Notes under the pieces: generated by a model | Told to the model about the DNA's origin: nothing | The model's input: only the letters and a program-made list of their open reading frames with translations | The model's database searches: none | NCBI RefSeq assembly: GCF_000705555.1 | Contig: NZ_JMQN01000063.1 | Coordinates: 58,360 to 122,359 of the forward strand | Reading direction: 5' to 3' | DNA: 64,000 nt | DNA from: Marinobacterium lacunae | GTDB lineage: Bacteria; Pseudomonadota; Gammaproteobacteria; Pseudomonadales; Balneatricaceae | Program-made: the position numbers and the translations under genes | Shown here: piece after piece, positions 19,446 to 28,533 of the stretch | Layout of the letters: each line of letters begins with the position of its first letter | Position numbering within the stretch: position 1 is the first letter of the stretch

Positions 19446-20146
19446 GCCGAAACGGCCCTTACAGAGGCGACCTCCGCCTCTGTAAGGGCCCGATGCTCAC
19501 CCGGTGCGAGATCCACATCCAACACAATAGCGCCCATCCGCTCACGATGAAGCGCCACCACACGATTGCCGACCTGCGCAAACATTCGCTTGACCTGATG
19601 GTAACGCCCCTCGTAGATCGTCAGCCGTACCTCATGCTCATCGAGTTGTTCGAGCTGAGCAGGTGAAGTCGTCAGGTTTTCATATGCCAGATAGATACCT
19701 TCGGCAAACCGGCTTTCGGTTTCCGGCGAGATCGGGCGTTCGGTTTTGACGCGGTACACCTTGGGGATTTTCTGTTTCGGTTCGGTCAGGCGACGCGACC
19801 ACACACCATCGTTGGTCAGTATCAGTAACCCTGAGGTACTGCGATCCAGGCGCCCCCCAATGTGCAATCGAGGGCGCAACGCACTCGGCATCAGGTCCAG
19901 AACGGTGGGATGTTGAGGATCTTCCGTTGCACTGAGGTAGCCCGGCGGCTTATGCAACATCAGGTAATGTGCGTCCTCCCCCTGAAGCTGGCGGTCATCC
20001 AGCCAGACAGCGACAAACCTATCAACCTCTGCCCGTGGATCGGTAACGACGTCACCCCCTACCCGTACGCGGCCGCTGGCGATCATCAACCGCGAGTGCT
20101 GATGACTAAAGGGGGTATGTTTGCAGATAAACTTGTCGAGTCGCAT
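19442..20146 (-). CDS. rsuA: 16S rRNA pseudouridine(516) synthase RsuA
   Basis: 234 aa (E. coli 231). An N-terminal S4 RNA-binding domain (MRLDKFICKHTPFSHQHSRL) is followed by the RsuA/RluB/E/F-type catalytic domain with GGRLDRSTSGLLILTNDG, D101 being the nucleophile. It isomerises U516 of 16S rRNA. I start at the ATG at 20146, giving the standard N-terminus MRLDKFI; the frame is open 19 codons upstream. RluE is the main alternative, but the S4 domain favours RsuA. Confidence 0.88.
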   Translation of the reverse strand: MRLDKFICKHTPFSHQHSRLMIASGRVRVGGDVVTDPRAEVDRFVAVWLDDRQLQGEDAHYLMLHKPPGYLSATEDPQHPTVLDLMPSALRPRLHIGGRLDRSTSGLLILTNDGVWSRRLTEPKQKIPKVYRVKTERPISPETESRFAEGIYLAYENLTTSPAQLEQLDEHEVRLTIYEGRYHQVKRMFAQVGNRVVALHRERMGAIVLDVDLAPGEHRALTEAEVASVRAVSA

Positions 20147-20276
20147 GGCGGTGCGATTATCGCAAATTGAGACACGCCCTGTCGCGGTCTGTTCCCTTGC
20201 CAACGCACCCGGTAACCCTGATACTGCCGGTCTTTACCCGGCACAGGCCGGTTCGTTCAACGTACAGGATCGCCCC

Positions 20277-20774
20277 ATGACCCAGATCACTCAGGATACA
20301 GTCGTGCAATTTCACTACACGCTGACCGATAACGATAACCAGCAGATCGAAACCAGCCTGGACTCGGATCCTCTGGCCTACCTCCATGGCCACGACAACA
20401 TGATCCCGGCGATCGAAGAAGCGCTAGAAGGCAAGAGTGCCGGCGATACCCTTCACCTGACCCTATCTGCCGACCAAGCGTACGGCGAACGTCAGGAAGG
20501 TCTGGAACAGCGCGTGCCGATCAAGCATCTGCAGGGTTTGCCCAAAGGTCAGAAAAGCTGGAAACCGGGCATGGTTGCCGTGGTTAAAACCGATCAGGGC
20601 ATGCGTCAGGTCACCGTCATCAAGCCGGGGCTCAAAATGGTGCTGGTCGACGCCAACCACCCGCTGGCCGGAAAGACGCTGACTTATGACATTCAGGTTG
20701 TCGATGTACGCACAGCCACCGATGACGAGATCGCCCACGGCCACGCCCATGGCGTCGGTGGTCATCACCATTAA
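20277..20774 (+). CDS. slyD: FKBP-type peptidyl-prolyl isomerase, SlyD type
   Basis: 165 aa. FKBP fold with VVQFHYTLTDNDNQQIETS and the inserted chaperone flap in the middle, ending in a short His-rich tail (HGHAHGVGGHHH) that would bind Ni or Zn. It catalyses proline cis/trans isomerisation and can serve as a metallochaperone. The start at 20277 has AGGA 6 nt upstream; the frame is open 52 codons further but that stretch covers the divergent rsuA promoter. A parvulin gene follows 44 bp downstream on the same strand. Confidence 0.9.
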   Translation: MTQITQDTVVQFHYTLTDNDNQQIETSLDSDPLAYLHGHDNMIPAIEEALEGKSAGDTLHLTLSADQAYGERQEGLEQRVPIKHLQGLPKGQKSWKPGMVAVVKTDQGMRQVTVIKPGLKMVLVDANHPLAGKTLTYDIQVVDVRTATDDEIAHGHAHGVGGHHH

Positions 20775-20818
20775 ACGCTATGCTTAGCTTTATCACTAAC
20801 CTATTTCGGAGGACCCCT

Positions 20819-21100
20819 ATGGCTCGCGCAACTGCACGTCATATCCTCGTGGGCACTGAACAACAGTGTCTTGAACTCAAACAGCAGATTCAGGATGGCG
20901 CCGACTTCGCCCAGGTGGCACGGGACCACTCTCAGTGTCCCTCAGGACGTCAGGGTGGCGACCTCGGCAGTTTTGGCCGCGGCCAGATGGTACCGGAGTT
21001 CGACAAGGTGGTGTTCAGCGCTCCTCTGAATGAAGTTCAGGGGCCTGTTAAAACCCAGTTCGGTTACCACCTGCTTGAAGTCACCAGCCGGGAAGACTGA
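20819..21100 (+). CDS. Parvulin-type peptidyl-prolyl isomerase
   Basis: 93 aa single parvulin domain without signal peptide: ARATARHILVGTEQQC, HSQCPSGRQGGDLGSFGRGQ and the terminal TQFGYHLLEVTS. A cytoplasmic proline isomerase of the PpiC type. GGAGG lies 6 nt before the ATG at 20819, chosen over an ATG 13 codons upstream. A strong terminator follows. A second paralogue of the same length sits at 55979. Confidence 0.92.
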   Translation: MARATARHILVGTEQQCLELKQQIQDGADFAQVARDHSQCPSGRQGGDLGSFGRGQMVPEFDKVVFSAPLNEVQGPVKTQFGYHLLEVTSRED

Positions 21101-21143
21101 ACCATTTACGCTCAACTACCGTAAGTGCGACCAAAACCGATAT

Positions 21144-21169
21144 AAAGCCGGGCATTGCCCGGCTTTTTT
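21144..21169 (+). terminator. Rho-independent terminator after parvulin gene
   Basis: GCCGGGC, loop ATT, GCCCGGC, then six T; preceded by AAA. Textbook intrinsic terminator about 45 bp after the slyD/parvulin unit. Confidence 0.92.
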
Positions 21170-21219
21170 CTGTGCGCGACAGGGCGCACTGGTCTAACTT
21201 TGAAGATAGTCATGAAAGC

Positions 21220-22371
21220 ATGGGACAGGGAATTCTCTTGAGATTATCGGATTCAGCAAAGCGCCTCATGAACGGGGCTTGCATCTGGGTAGGCGCATCG
21301 ATGCTTATCCAACTGGCACTCATGGAAGAGCCCTCCCCTACCACTCTTATCGTCACGCTGGCAGGGCTGGCGGGGCTGTTTTTGATCCCGGCGGTCATTT
21401 TCCGCGCCAAAATACCTAAAGAGGATAAAGAGGCTGATAAAAGCTTTCAAACCTCATTTGAGGAGGTGGCCATCGGACTGGTTCATGTCGCGCCCGATGG
21501 CGCCTTTATCCGCGTAAACCCCTATGTTTGTAAATTTCTCGGCTATAGCGAACAAGAGCTGCTGCAGCTGACCTTTCAAGAACTCACGCTCCCTGAAGAG
21601 CTGGCTGAGAGTATCACCTATATCAAGGCAGCCCTGTCCGGTGAAATTGAACAGAGCTTTTCGCTGATCAAACGTTATCGTCACAAACAAGGCCACCTGG
21701 TGTGGGCAAAGCTGACAACAACGCTTATTCGGGATGACCAAGGCAATCCTGACTATTTTCTATCCTCGATTCAGGACGTTTCGGAGCTCAAGGAGACCGA
21801 AGCGAAACTCGATGAATCATTGGACAAACTCAAGCAGGCATACCACGAGCTGGAACAGAACGCGCGCAAAGACGGACTGACCGGCGCGCTGAATATCACC
21901 GCATTCAAAGCCTGCGTGCAGGATGCATTTCAGCGCTTTGACCGCTACCGCACACCGGCCACACTGGTATTTATCGATTTGGACAGGTTCAAGGAGATTA
22001 ATGATTCACACGGTCATATCGCAGGCGATCAGGTCCTGACTACGCTGGTCGCGAAGCTCTTAAACGAGGTGCGTCTCACTGATGCAGTCGGTCGCTATGG
22101 CGGAGATGAGTTTGCTGTGCTGCTGGCCAATAGCGATGAAATTCAGGCAGAGGAGTTCTGTAACCGCCTTGGCAAAACGGTCTCACTTGGGCTCGAAGAG
22201 GGTCAGGCGATAGAGGTCGGAATGTCGGTCGGTATCAGCGAGATCTCTGATGACACACAAAGTGTCGACGATTGGTTAAAGCGGGCTGATCATCAGATGT
22301 ACTCGAGCAAGAAAAGCACGCCGCAAGACCCAAGTCCTGCCGAAACGACAAAGGGCCACCCTATCGGGTAG
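21220..22371 (+). CDS. PAS-GGDEF diguanylate cyclase with membrane hairpin
   Basis: About 383 aa. Two N-terminal hydrophobic helices (near CIWVGASMLIQLALM and LAGLAGLFLIPAVIF), a PAS domain (about 75-195, with SFEEVAIGLVHVAPDGAF), a coiled linker and a GGDEF domain. The loop is GGDEF with RLTD five residues before it, an intact I-site, so c-di-GMP synthesis with feedback is predicted. The start is uncertain: the ATG at 21220 has no clear ribosome site, while a TTG at 21238 has AGGGAA at good spacing. The stop codon lies inside the downstream terminator hairpin. Confidence 0.88.
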   Translation: MGQGILLRLSDSAKRLMNGACIWVGASMLIQLALMEEPSPTTLIVTLAGLAGLFLIPAVIFRAKIPKEDKEADKSFQTSFEEVAIGLVHVAPDGAFIRVNPYVCKFLGYSEQELLQLTFQELTLPEELAESITYIKAALSGEIEQSFSLIKRYRHKQGHLVWAKLTTTLIRDDQGNPDYFLSSIQDVSELKETEAKLDESLDKLKQAYHELEQNARKDGLTGALNITAFKACVQDAFQRFDRYRTPATLVFIDLDRFKEINDSHGHIAGDQVLTTLVAKLLNEVRLTDAVGRYGGDEFAVLLANSDEIQAEEFCNRLGKTVSLGLEEGQAIEVGMSVGISEISDDTQSVDDWLKRADHQMYSSKKSTPQDPSPAETTKGHPIG

Positions 22372-22378
22372 CCCTTTT
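22350..22378. terminator. Bidirectional terminator between PAS-GGDEF gene and leuA
   Basis: AAAGGGC and GCCCTTTT flank an inner ACCC-tatc-GGGT stem, with one mismatch. T-runs are usable on both strands, serving both convergent genes; it overlaps the stop codon of the GGDEF gene. Confidence 0.85.
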
Positions 22379-22390
22379 CGGAGCGCTCAC

Positions 22391-24058
22391 TCAGGCTGCT
22401 GCGCTGGCCACCACGCCGGAACGGTTAAGTGCCGAGATGATCGCGTTCAAAGAGGCACTGATCGTATCGTTATCGAATGCGATACCGGACACTCGCTGTC
22501 CCCCTATGTTCAGGTGAACATAGGCAACGGCCTGCGCGTCGGATCCTTCACCAATCGCGTGTTCCGAGTAATCCACCACATTCAGTGTCTCGCCAGTGGC
22601 CTCACGCCAAGCCTGCGTGAAGGCTGATATAGCTCCCTCACCTTCACCACGAATTGTGCGCGGCTGTCCGGCAATAATCAGATCAGCCTCAACCTGCTCG
22701 TTTTCGGCGCGAGTGATGCGATAACCGCGCAGCGCCACCGGCTCGCTCGTCCGGGCGAAATGCGCCATAAACAGGTTATGAATCTCGACGCTGTTGATCT
22801 CCGATCCACGCTCCTCACTGGCCTTTTGTACAATCGGCGCCAACTCTGTCTGCATCCAGCGCGGCAGGTGCAAACCGAAATCACGCTCCAGCACAAAGGA
22901 CATACCGCCCTTGCCGGACTGGCTGTTGACTCGAATCACGGCCTGATAATCGCGCCCGATGTCCTTCGGGTCGATCGGCAGGTAGGCCACCTGCCAGTGC
23001 TCATCGCTCTGCTGGCGATGCAAACATTTCTGGATCGCATCCTGATGGCTTCCAGAGAACGCGGTATAAACCAGCTCTCCCACCCAAGGGTGACGCGGAT
23101 GCACAGGAAGACGTGTGCACTCGGTATACACCTCGATCAGCTCATCGGGGTTAGACAGGTCAAGCTTGGGATCAATGCCCTGGCTGTAGAGGTTCATCGC
23201 CATGGTGACGATATCCATGTTGCCGGTGCGTTCACCGTTGCCCAGCAGCGTGCCTTCGACACGGTCGGCACCAGCCAACACCGCCAACTCCGCTGCGGCC
23301 ACCGCACAGCCTCGGTCATTATGGGTATGTACCGAAATGATCAGGCTGTCGCGCTTGTCGACGTGTGTCACAAAATACTCCACCTGATCGGCAAAGATGT
23401 TCGGCGTCGTCATCTCAACCGTGGATGGCAGGTTGATGATGCACTTTTTCTCAGGCGTCGGCTGCCAGACATCGATCACCGCATTACAGATATCCACGGC
23501 ATAGTCCATCTCGGTCCCGGTAAAGCTCTCGGGGGAGTACTGGAACGTCCACTCCACCTCCGGATACTGGGCCGCACCCTCCATTACCCAGCGTGCACCC
23601 TGTACCGCAATCTCGGTAATGCCTGCACGATCCTTGTTGAACACGCGCTCGCGCTGAACGGTCGATGTTGAGTTATACACATGTACCACCGCACGTTTGA
23701 CACCCTTGAGCGCCTCATAAGTGCGATCGATCAGCTCCTTGCGCGCCTGTACCAGTACCTGCACGGTGACATCATCGGGAATTTGATCCTCCTCAATCAG
23801 CCAGCGCACGAAGTCATAATCGGGCTGGCTGGCAGAGGGGAAACCGACCTCTATCTCCTTGAAGCCGAGCTTGACCAACAGCGCCCACAGACGCCGTTTC
23901 TGGGCCACGTTCATGGGCTCCAGTAGCGCCTGGTTACCATCCCGGAGGTCGACACTGGCCCAATGTGGTGCTTGGGAGAGTGTACGATCCGGCCATTGAC
24001 GCTGCTGCAAGCGTACGGCAGGTGCCGGCTGGTAACGCTGATGATCAAAAGTGTTCAT
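22391..24058 (-). CDS. leuA: 2-isopropylmalate synthase
   Basis: 555 aa, the longer LeuA type found in Pseudomonas and relatives. It condenses acetyl-CoA with 2-ketoisovalerate, the first step of leucine synthesis. The TIM-barrel domain shows SVDLRDGNQALLEPM and the metal-binding HTHNDRGCAVA; a C-terminal regulatory domain (about 440-550) binds leucine. The ATG at 24058 is chosen by comparison with the family, as the frame is open 12 codons upstream. It is divergent from an Lrp/AsnC gene across 284 bp, which may link it to leucine sensing. I see no Leu-rich leader peptide or clear attenuator. Confidence 0.95.
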   Translation of the reverse strand: MNTFDHQRYQPAPAVRLQQRQWPDRTLSQAPHWASVDLRDGNQALLEPMNVAQKRRLWALLVKLGFKEIEVGFPSASQPDYDFVRWLIEEDQIPDDVTVQVLVQARKELIDRTYEALKGVKRAVVHVYNSTSTVQRERVFNKDRAGITEIAVQGARWVMEGAAQYPEVEWTFQYSPESFTGTEMDYAVDICNAVIDVWQPTPEKKCIINLPSTVEMTTPNIFADQVEYFVTHVDKRDSLIISVHTHNDRGCAVAAAELAVLAGADRVEGTLLGNGERTGNMDIVTMAMNLYSQGIDPKLDLSNPDELIEVYTECTRLPVHPRHPWVGELVYTAFSGSHQDAIQKCLHRQQSDEHWQVAYLPIDPKDIGRDYQAVIRVNSQSGKGGMSFVLERDFGLHLPRWMQTELAPIVQKASEERGSEINSVEIHNLFMAHFARTSEPVALRGYRITRAENEQVEADLIIAGQPRTIRGEGEGAISAFTQAWREATGETLNVVDYSEHAIGEGSDAQAVAYVHLNIGGQRVSGIAFDNDTISASLNAIISALNRSGVVASAAA

Positions 24059-24342
24059 GAGATATTCCATTAAAAGGTTGAGTTCGAGTTTCAATCAACG
24101 GCTCTTGTGAAGCCCGCTCACGTCTATACCCGGATAGAGCACAGAGGGAGAAAACGGCACCACCTCCCGATAAGGCGTGGCGCCAAAGTCGCCTGGGTAA
24201 GTCGACTGGAGATAGTGTAGGGAAAAAGCTAAGACAGATGATTGCTAAGTTGCCACCAATAACAAATAATTTGGCATATAATTTCTTTTTTTAGAAAATT
24301 AAAGCAACATTATGACAATCAAACCAAATACAGGGGCATCAG

Positions 24343-24807
24343 ATGCAACTCGACCGGCATGATCGCCATATTCTCGAGATCATTCAGAACGAAGGCCGCA
24401 TCAGTAATCAGGAACTGGCCGACCGCGTCGGACTCTCCCCCTCCCCCTGCCTGCGCCGTGTACGGGCACTGGAAGACTCAGGCCTGATCACCGGTTACAA
24501 GGCGATTGTCGACGCCAAAGCGATGGGGCTAACCCTAATGGCCTTGCTGCATATCTCCATGGATCGCCACACACCGGAGCGTTTCGCCAATTTTGACAGC
24601 ACGGTCAGTGCCATACCGGAGGTGCTGGAGTGCCTGTTGATAACGGGCCAGGATGCCGATTATCAGCTCAAGGTCATCGTCCGAGACATGGATGCCTATC
24701 AGGATCTGTTGCTCAACAAGATTACCCGTATAGAAGGCGTAACCGGCGCTCACTCCAGCTTTGTGCTGCGACAGATAGTCAACAAGACCGCGATTCCGAT
24801 ACCCTAG
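24343..24807 (+). CDS. Lrp/AsnC-family transcriptional regulator
   Basis: 154 aa. N-terminal helix-turn-helix ([20 protein letters not shown], then [20 protein letters not shown]) and a C-terminal RAM ligand domain. AGGGG is 7 nt before the ATG. Divergent from leuA, so it may regulate leucine biosynthesis or its own gene; several Lrp paralogues exist in such genomes and this is not necessarily the global Lrp. An AT-rich stretch with TATAAT at 24277-24282 lies upstream but lacks a good -35. Specific ligand unknown. Confidence 0.88.
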   Translation: MQLDRHDRHILEIIQNEGRISNQELADRVGLSPSPCLRRVRALEDSGLITGYKAIVDAKAMGLTLMALLHISMDRHTPERFANFDSTVSAIPEVLECLLITGQDADYQLKVIVRDMDAYQDLLLNKITRIEGVTGAHSSFVLRQIVNKTAIPIP

Positions 24808-24832
24808 CGCTTTTGCCACTTACAGACCTGAC

Positions 24833-26596
24833 GTGACCAAGCCGCCGCTTCCCAACACAGCGTTTACCCTTCGCCCTTACCAACAAGAAGCGGTGGATGC
24901 GACCCTGCGCCATTTTCGCCGCTCCGACGCCCCCGCCTGTATCGTGCTACCTACCGGCGCTGGAAAAAGCCTGGTCATTGCAGAGCTTGCCCGGCTGGCC
25001 AGACGCCGCATACTAGTGCTGGCCCATGTACGAGAACTGGTCGAGCAGAACCACGCAAAATATCAGGCCTTTGGTCTGGAAGCAGGCATATTCTCAGCGG
25101 GGCTCGGTCGCAAGGAAAACCAGCATCAGGTCACGTTCGCCAGCGTGCAATCGCTCGCACGTAATCTGGAACACTTCGACGACCAGTTTTCGCTATTGAT
25201 CATCGACGAGTGCCATCGCGTGAGCGAGAACGAGGAGTCGCAGTATCAGCAGATCATTGCAGCGCTCACACAACGAAACCCGGGCCTGAAGGTATTGGGC
25301 CTCACAGCCACGCCATACCGGCTGGGGTACGGCTGGATCTACCGCTACCACTACCGCGGCTTCGTGCGTGCCACCGACACCCGGCTGTTCGAGCACTGCA
25401 TTTACGAGCTGCCGTTGCCCTTCATGATTCGACAGGGGTATCTCACCGAACCCACATTGATTGATGCGGCGATTGCCCACTACGACTTTTCGTCACTTAT
25501 GCCCAACGCCAATGGCTATTTCAACGAAAACGAGTTGAATAGCCTGATCGCACGGCATCCCCGGGTCACGCGTGCCATCTGCGAACAGATTGTCGAGCTT
25601 GGGCATCAGCGCGAGGGCGTCATGATCTTCGCCGCCACCGTACGCCACGCCAGAGAGATATTGGGTTATCTGCCACAGGCGGAATCCGCTTTGATTATCG
25701 GCGATACCGCCTCGGATGAGCGAGACGAGATTATCCGCCGATTCAAGCAGCGCGACATCCGCTATCTGGTCAACGTAGCCGTACTGACGACAGGCTTCGA
25801 TGCGCCCCATGTCGATATGATCGCGCTGCTTCGCCCCACCGCTTCGGTCAGTCTGTTTCAGCAGATTATCGGACGCGGCCTGCGGCTGAGCCCCGGCAAG
25901 CGTGAATGTCTGATTATCGACTACGCAGGCTCCGGCTTCGACCTGTTCCATCCGGAGGTCGGTACGCCCAGACCCGATTCGGACTCCGAACCGGTTCAAG
26001 TGTTTTGTCCGGCCTGCGGGTTCGCCAACATCTTCTGGGGCAAGACCGACAGCGAAGGTCAGGTCATCGAGCACTACGGCCGGCGCTGCCAGGGTGTGCT
26101 TGAGATGGAGGGGGAAAAACCTCAGCAGTGTGACTATCGCTTCCGCTTCAAGGAGTGCCCACACTGCGGCGCCGAAAACGATATCGCCGCGCGTGACTGC
26201 CACCAGTGCGGCGAAGCTGTCGTTGATCCTGACGATCTGCTAAAGCGTGCGCTGCAACTCAAGGACGCGATGGTTATCCGCTGCGCCGGTGTCAGCTTCA
26301 CTAACAAAGACGGACGTCTGCGCATCACCTATCACGATGAACAGGGCGAAGAACTCCACGAGAGTTTCGATCTCAACCACAATGGACAGCGCGCCGTATT
26401 CAATCGGCTGTTCGGGCGTCGCTTCAATGGCGGCACCGAGCCTCGCACCTTCAAATCAGCCGACGAAGTCATCACACTCTCAAGCCGTTTCACGGCGCCG
26501 GACTTTGTCGTCGCCCGCCGCCATAAACACCACTGGCGAGTAAGGGAGCGTCTGTTCGATTACGACGGGCGCTACCGCAAGGCCAATCAGCTTTAA
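24833..26596 (+). CDS. radD: DNA repair helicase RadD (YejH type)
   Basis: 587 aa (E. coli RadD 586). Superfamily 2 helicase: Walker A in [15 protein letters not shown], motif [13 protein letters not shown], motif [12 protein letters not shown], motif [16 protein letters not shown], then two zinc-binding modules ([30 protein letters not shown]) and the conserved C-terminal DFVVAR. RadD acts with SSB and RecA in double-strand break and crosslink repair. The start is a GTG at 24833, 25 bp after the Lrp gene, with no good ribosome site, so coupling to the upstream gene is possible. The last 4 bp overlap convergent nnrS. Confidence 0.93.
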   Translation: MTKPPLPNTAFTLRPYQQEAVDATLRHFRRSDAPACIVLPTGAGKSLVIAELARLARRRILVLAHVRELVEQNHAKYQAFGLEAGIFSAGLGRKENQHQVTFASVQSLARNLEHFDDQFSLLIIDECHRVSENEESQYQQIIAALTQRNPGLKVLGLTATPYRLGYGWIYRYHYRGFVRATDTRLFEHCIYELPLPFMIRQGYLTEPTLIDAAIAHYDFSSLMPNANGYFNENELNSLIARHPRVTRAICEQIVELGHQREGVMIFAATVRHAREILGYLPQAESALIIGDTASDERDEIIRRFKQRDIRYLVNVAVLTTGFDAPHVDMIALLRPTASVSLFQQIIGRGLRLSPGKRECLIIDYAGSGFDLFHPEVGTPRPDSDSEPVQVFCPACGFANIFWGKTDSEGQVIEHYGRRCQGVLEMEGEKPQQCDYRFRFKECPHCGAENDIAARDCHQCGEAVVDPDDLLKRALQLKDAMVIRCAGVSFTNKDGRLRITYHDEQGEELHESFDLNHNGQRAVFNRLFGRRFNGGTEPRTFKSADEVITLSSRFTAPDFVVARRHKHHWRVRERLFDYDGRYRKANQL

Positions 26597-27825
26597 GTCC
26601 CGGGTTTGAGTTTCGCTTTTTCCCGTTTCAGGGCTTGGGACAAACTCTCTTCAGGGCCAATCAGAATCGGCAGATAGCGCACCGCGAATAACGCGAAGGA
26701 TACTAGCCACACACACCCGGCGAGCACCATCAGCAACCACGAGTATTGGGGTATCAAAGCCGCCAGCACACGGGCCAGCGCGGCCAGATGAATCGCCAAA
26801 AATGCCAGAGAGACCAGCACACCTGCACGCAATTCACGGTTGGTATGTCCAAGCGCCGCACGGGCCGCAACAGCCAGGATCATGCCGGCCATGGCCCCCA
26901 CACCCAGCGCATGAATACCGGCCGTTTTCGAGATTGCCGTTGAAAACTCGCTAAGGCCAAGCAGTACAAAGCCAATGCCAACCCACAGATACCCCAGATG
27001 CAGGGCGAACAGCAGCGGCTCACTCAGGCTCATCAAACCTCTCCAGCGCAATAACCGCATAATCTGCATCACACCGGCAACAAGCAGCACCGTGCCGGTA
27101 ATGACCTCAGGCAACCCCGCTACCCAAGCCAGAGTAGCAACTATAGAAGCCGCCAGTGCAATCTTGTCGACCCAGCCAAAAGGCGACGGCATACGCGCCT
27201 GCGGCACCTGTCGACGCACTAGCCAGTTGCGGGTAAAAGCGGGTGTGATACGACCACCGATCAGTGAAATCATCAGAGCAATCAGCAAAACCTGAGACTC
27301 AAGCAGGTGTACACGATCCACCCAGCCAAGCTGGAACATCAGGCTAAAGAGGCTCATGATGGCCAGCGCCAGCACCACTACAAGGTTGCGCCGGTTTCCG
27401 CTGACCAGCACCTCCCGACCGATCAGTGCGGTGAGCATCACCCAATACCCCGTATTGGCGATCACCAGAAGTGCAAGGCTGTCAGTGCCCGACCACACCA
27501 CCAGACGCCCACACAACCACAGCAGGGTAAGAGCCATAAGCGCAAGCCCGTGCACCGGCACCCGACCTGTCCATTTCGATACCGCGGCCAATAGAAAACC
27601 ACCGACTGCCGCGCCGACAAAACCGAACAGCATCTCGTGCCCATGCCAGGCCATGGCACTCCAGCCAGAGGGCAGGTTCAATCCCACGACTCCCGCGAGG
27701 TAGAGCAACCAGACACCCATGACCGCCAACGCCTGAAGCGCGCAAACCAGAAACAGGGGACGAAAGCCGTTGCTGAAGATACGCTGCCACGCTCCGGACG
27801 GCTCTACTGAAGGTGTGATCAACAT
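26593..27825 (-). CDS. nnrS: NnrS family membrane haem-copper protein
   Basis: 410 aa with about twelve hydrophobic helices. The N-terminus [14 protein letters not shown] and later [20 protein letters not shown] and [15 protein letters not shown] are typical of NnrS, an inner-membrane protein that helps cells tolerate nitric oxide. The start was moved to the ATG at 27825 (GGAG 7 nt upstream); the frame is open 86 codons further, but that stretch is basic and covers the regulator's promoter region. It is divergent from nsrR, with a candidate NsrR site 20 bp before the ATG. Confidence 0.9.
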   Translation of the reverse strand: MLITPSVEPSGAWQRIFSNGFRPLFLVCALQALAVMGVWLLYLAGVVGLNLPSGWSAMAWHGHEMLFGFVGAAVGGFLLAAVSKWTGRVPVHGLALMALTLLWLCGRLVVWSGTDSLALLVIANTGYWVMLTALIGREVLVSGNRRNLVVVLALAIMSLFSLMFQLGWVDRVHLLESQVLLIALMISLIGGRITPAFTRNWLVRRQVPQARMPSPFGWVDKIALAASIVATLAWVAGLPEVITGTVLLVAGVMQIMRLLRWRGLMSLSEPLLFALHLGYLWVGIGFVLLGLSEFSTAISKTAGIHALGVGAMAGMILAVAARAALGHTNRELRAGVLVSLAFLAIHLAALARVLAALIPQYSWLLMVLAGCVWLVSFALFAVRYLPILIGPEESLSQALKREKAKLKPGT

Positions 27826-27844
27826 AAGCGGGCTCCAAACATAA

Positions 27845-27867
27845 AACATGCATAGATAATACATTTT
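27845..27867. promoter_or_regulatory. Candidate NsrR operator upstream of nnrS
   Basis: The imperfect dyad AACATGCATAG-A-TAATACATTTT has the 11-1-11 layout of NsrR sites (half-site AAGATGYATTT); I count 8 and 9 matches in the two halves. It lies 20-42 bp upstream of the nnrS start, where bound repressor would block transcription. Confidence 0.6.
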
Positions 27868-28077
27868 AATAAGCCTGTAGACACTGCTCTGGATCATCCG
27901 AGTGCGAGAAAACACCCGCATCAGCCGGTAACGCGCGGGAAACCGCTGTATATAGAACGGAAAATATATTAGCCTTACGCCATGTATGACTAAGCGGGAG
28001 CAGCCCGGAATACCTGCTGATGTAGCTGTCAGCACGTTTAAACCAGCTGCCACACGCCTCTCTGAGCAGCCACGTTT

Positions 28078-28533
28078 ATGCAACTGACCAAATACACTGA
28101 CTTTTCTCTGCGTACGCTGATTTTTCTAGGCGTACAGGATCCTGAAAGCCGCGTTACCATCTCTCAGGTGTCTGAACATTTTCAGATTCCGCGCAACCAT
28201 TTGATCAAGATCGTGCATCATTTGGGCAAGGAGGGGTTTATCGATACCGTACGCGGAAAAGGTGGCGGTATACGCCTTGGCATGCCCGCCGATCAGATCA
28301 ACCTGAGAACGCTGGTGGAATCCACAGAAGAGACGCTAAAGCCGGTCAATTGCGAGTTGCCGCACTGCCCTATCGTCGGCAACTGCCGACTGCAGGGCAT
28401 TCTGTTCCAGGCTCAGGAAGCGTTTATGCGTGAACTGTCAAACTATACGCTGGCCGACATCTGCTCGGCGCCCGAGCAGATCGCGCAGTTACTGAAATGG
28501 ACAACCGGACAGAGCGCCTCAGCCCTCAACTGA
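28078..28533 (+). CDS. nsrR: Nitric-oxide-sensing Rrf2-family repressor NsrR
   Basis: 151 aa. It begins MQLTKYTDFSLRTLIFLG, has a winged helix with IPRNHLIKIVHHLGKEGF and VRGKGGGIRLG, and the cluster-binding cysteines C92-x4-C97-x5-C103 in VNCELPHCPIVGNC, the NsrR pattern. The [4Fe-4S] cluster reacts with NO and releases the repressor from DNA. Divergent from nnrS, its expected target. The 3' end overlaps the convergent SulP gene by 15 bp. Confidence 0.93.
   Translation: MQLTKYTDFSLRTLIFLGVQDPESRVTISQVSEHFQIPRNHLIKIVHHLGKEGFIDTVRGKGGGIRLGMPADQINLRTLVESTEETLKPVNCELPHCPIVGNCRLQGILFQAQEAFMRELSNYTLADICSAPEQIAQLLKWTTGQSASALN

Noticed and set aside
22760..23671. 303-codon plus-strand frame opposite leuA
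   Set aside because: Antisense to conserved leuA motifs, with no ribosome site and no family resemblance.
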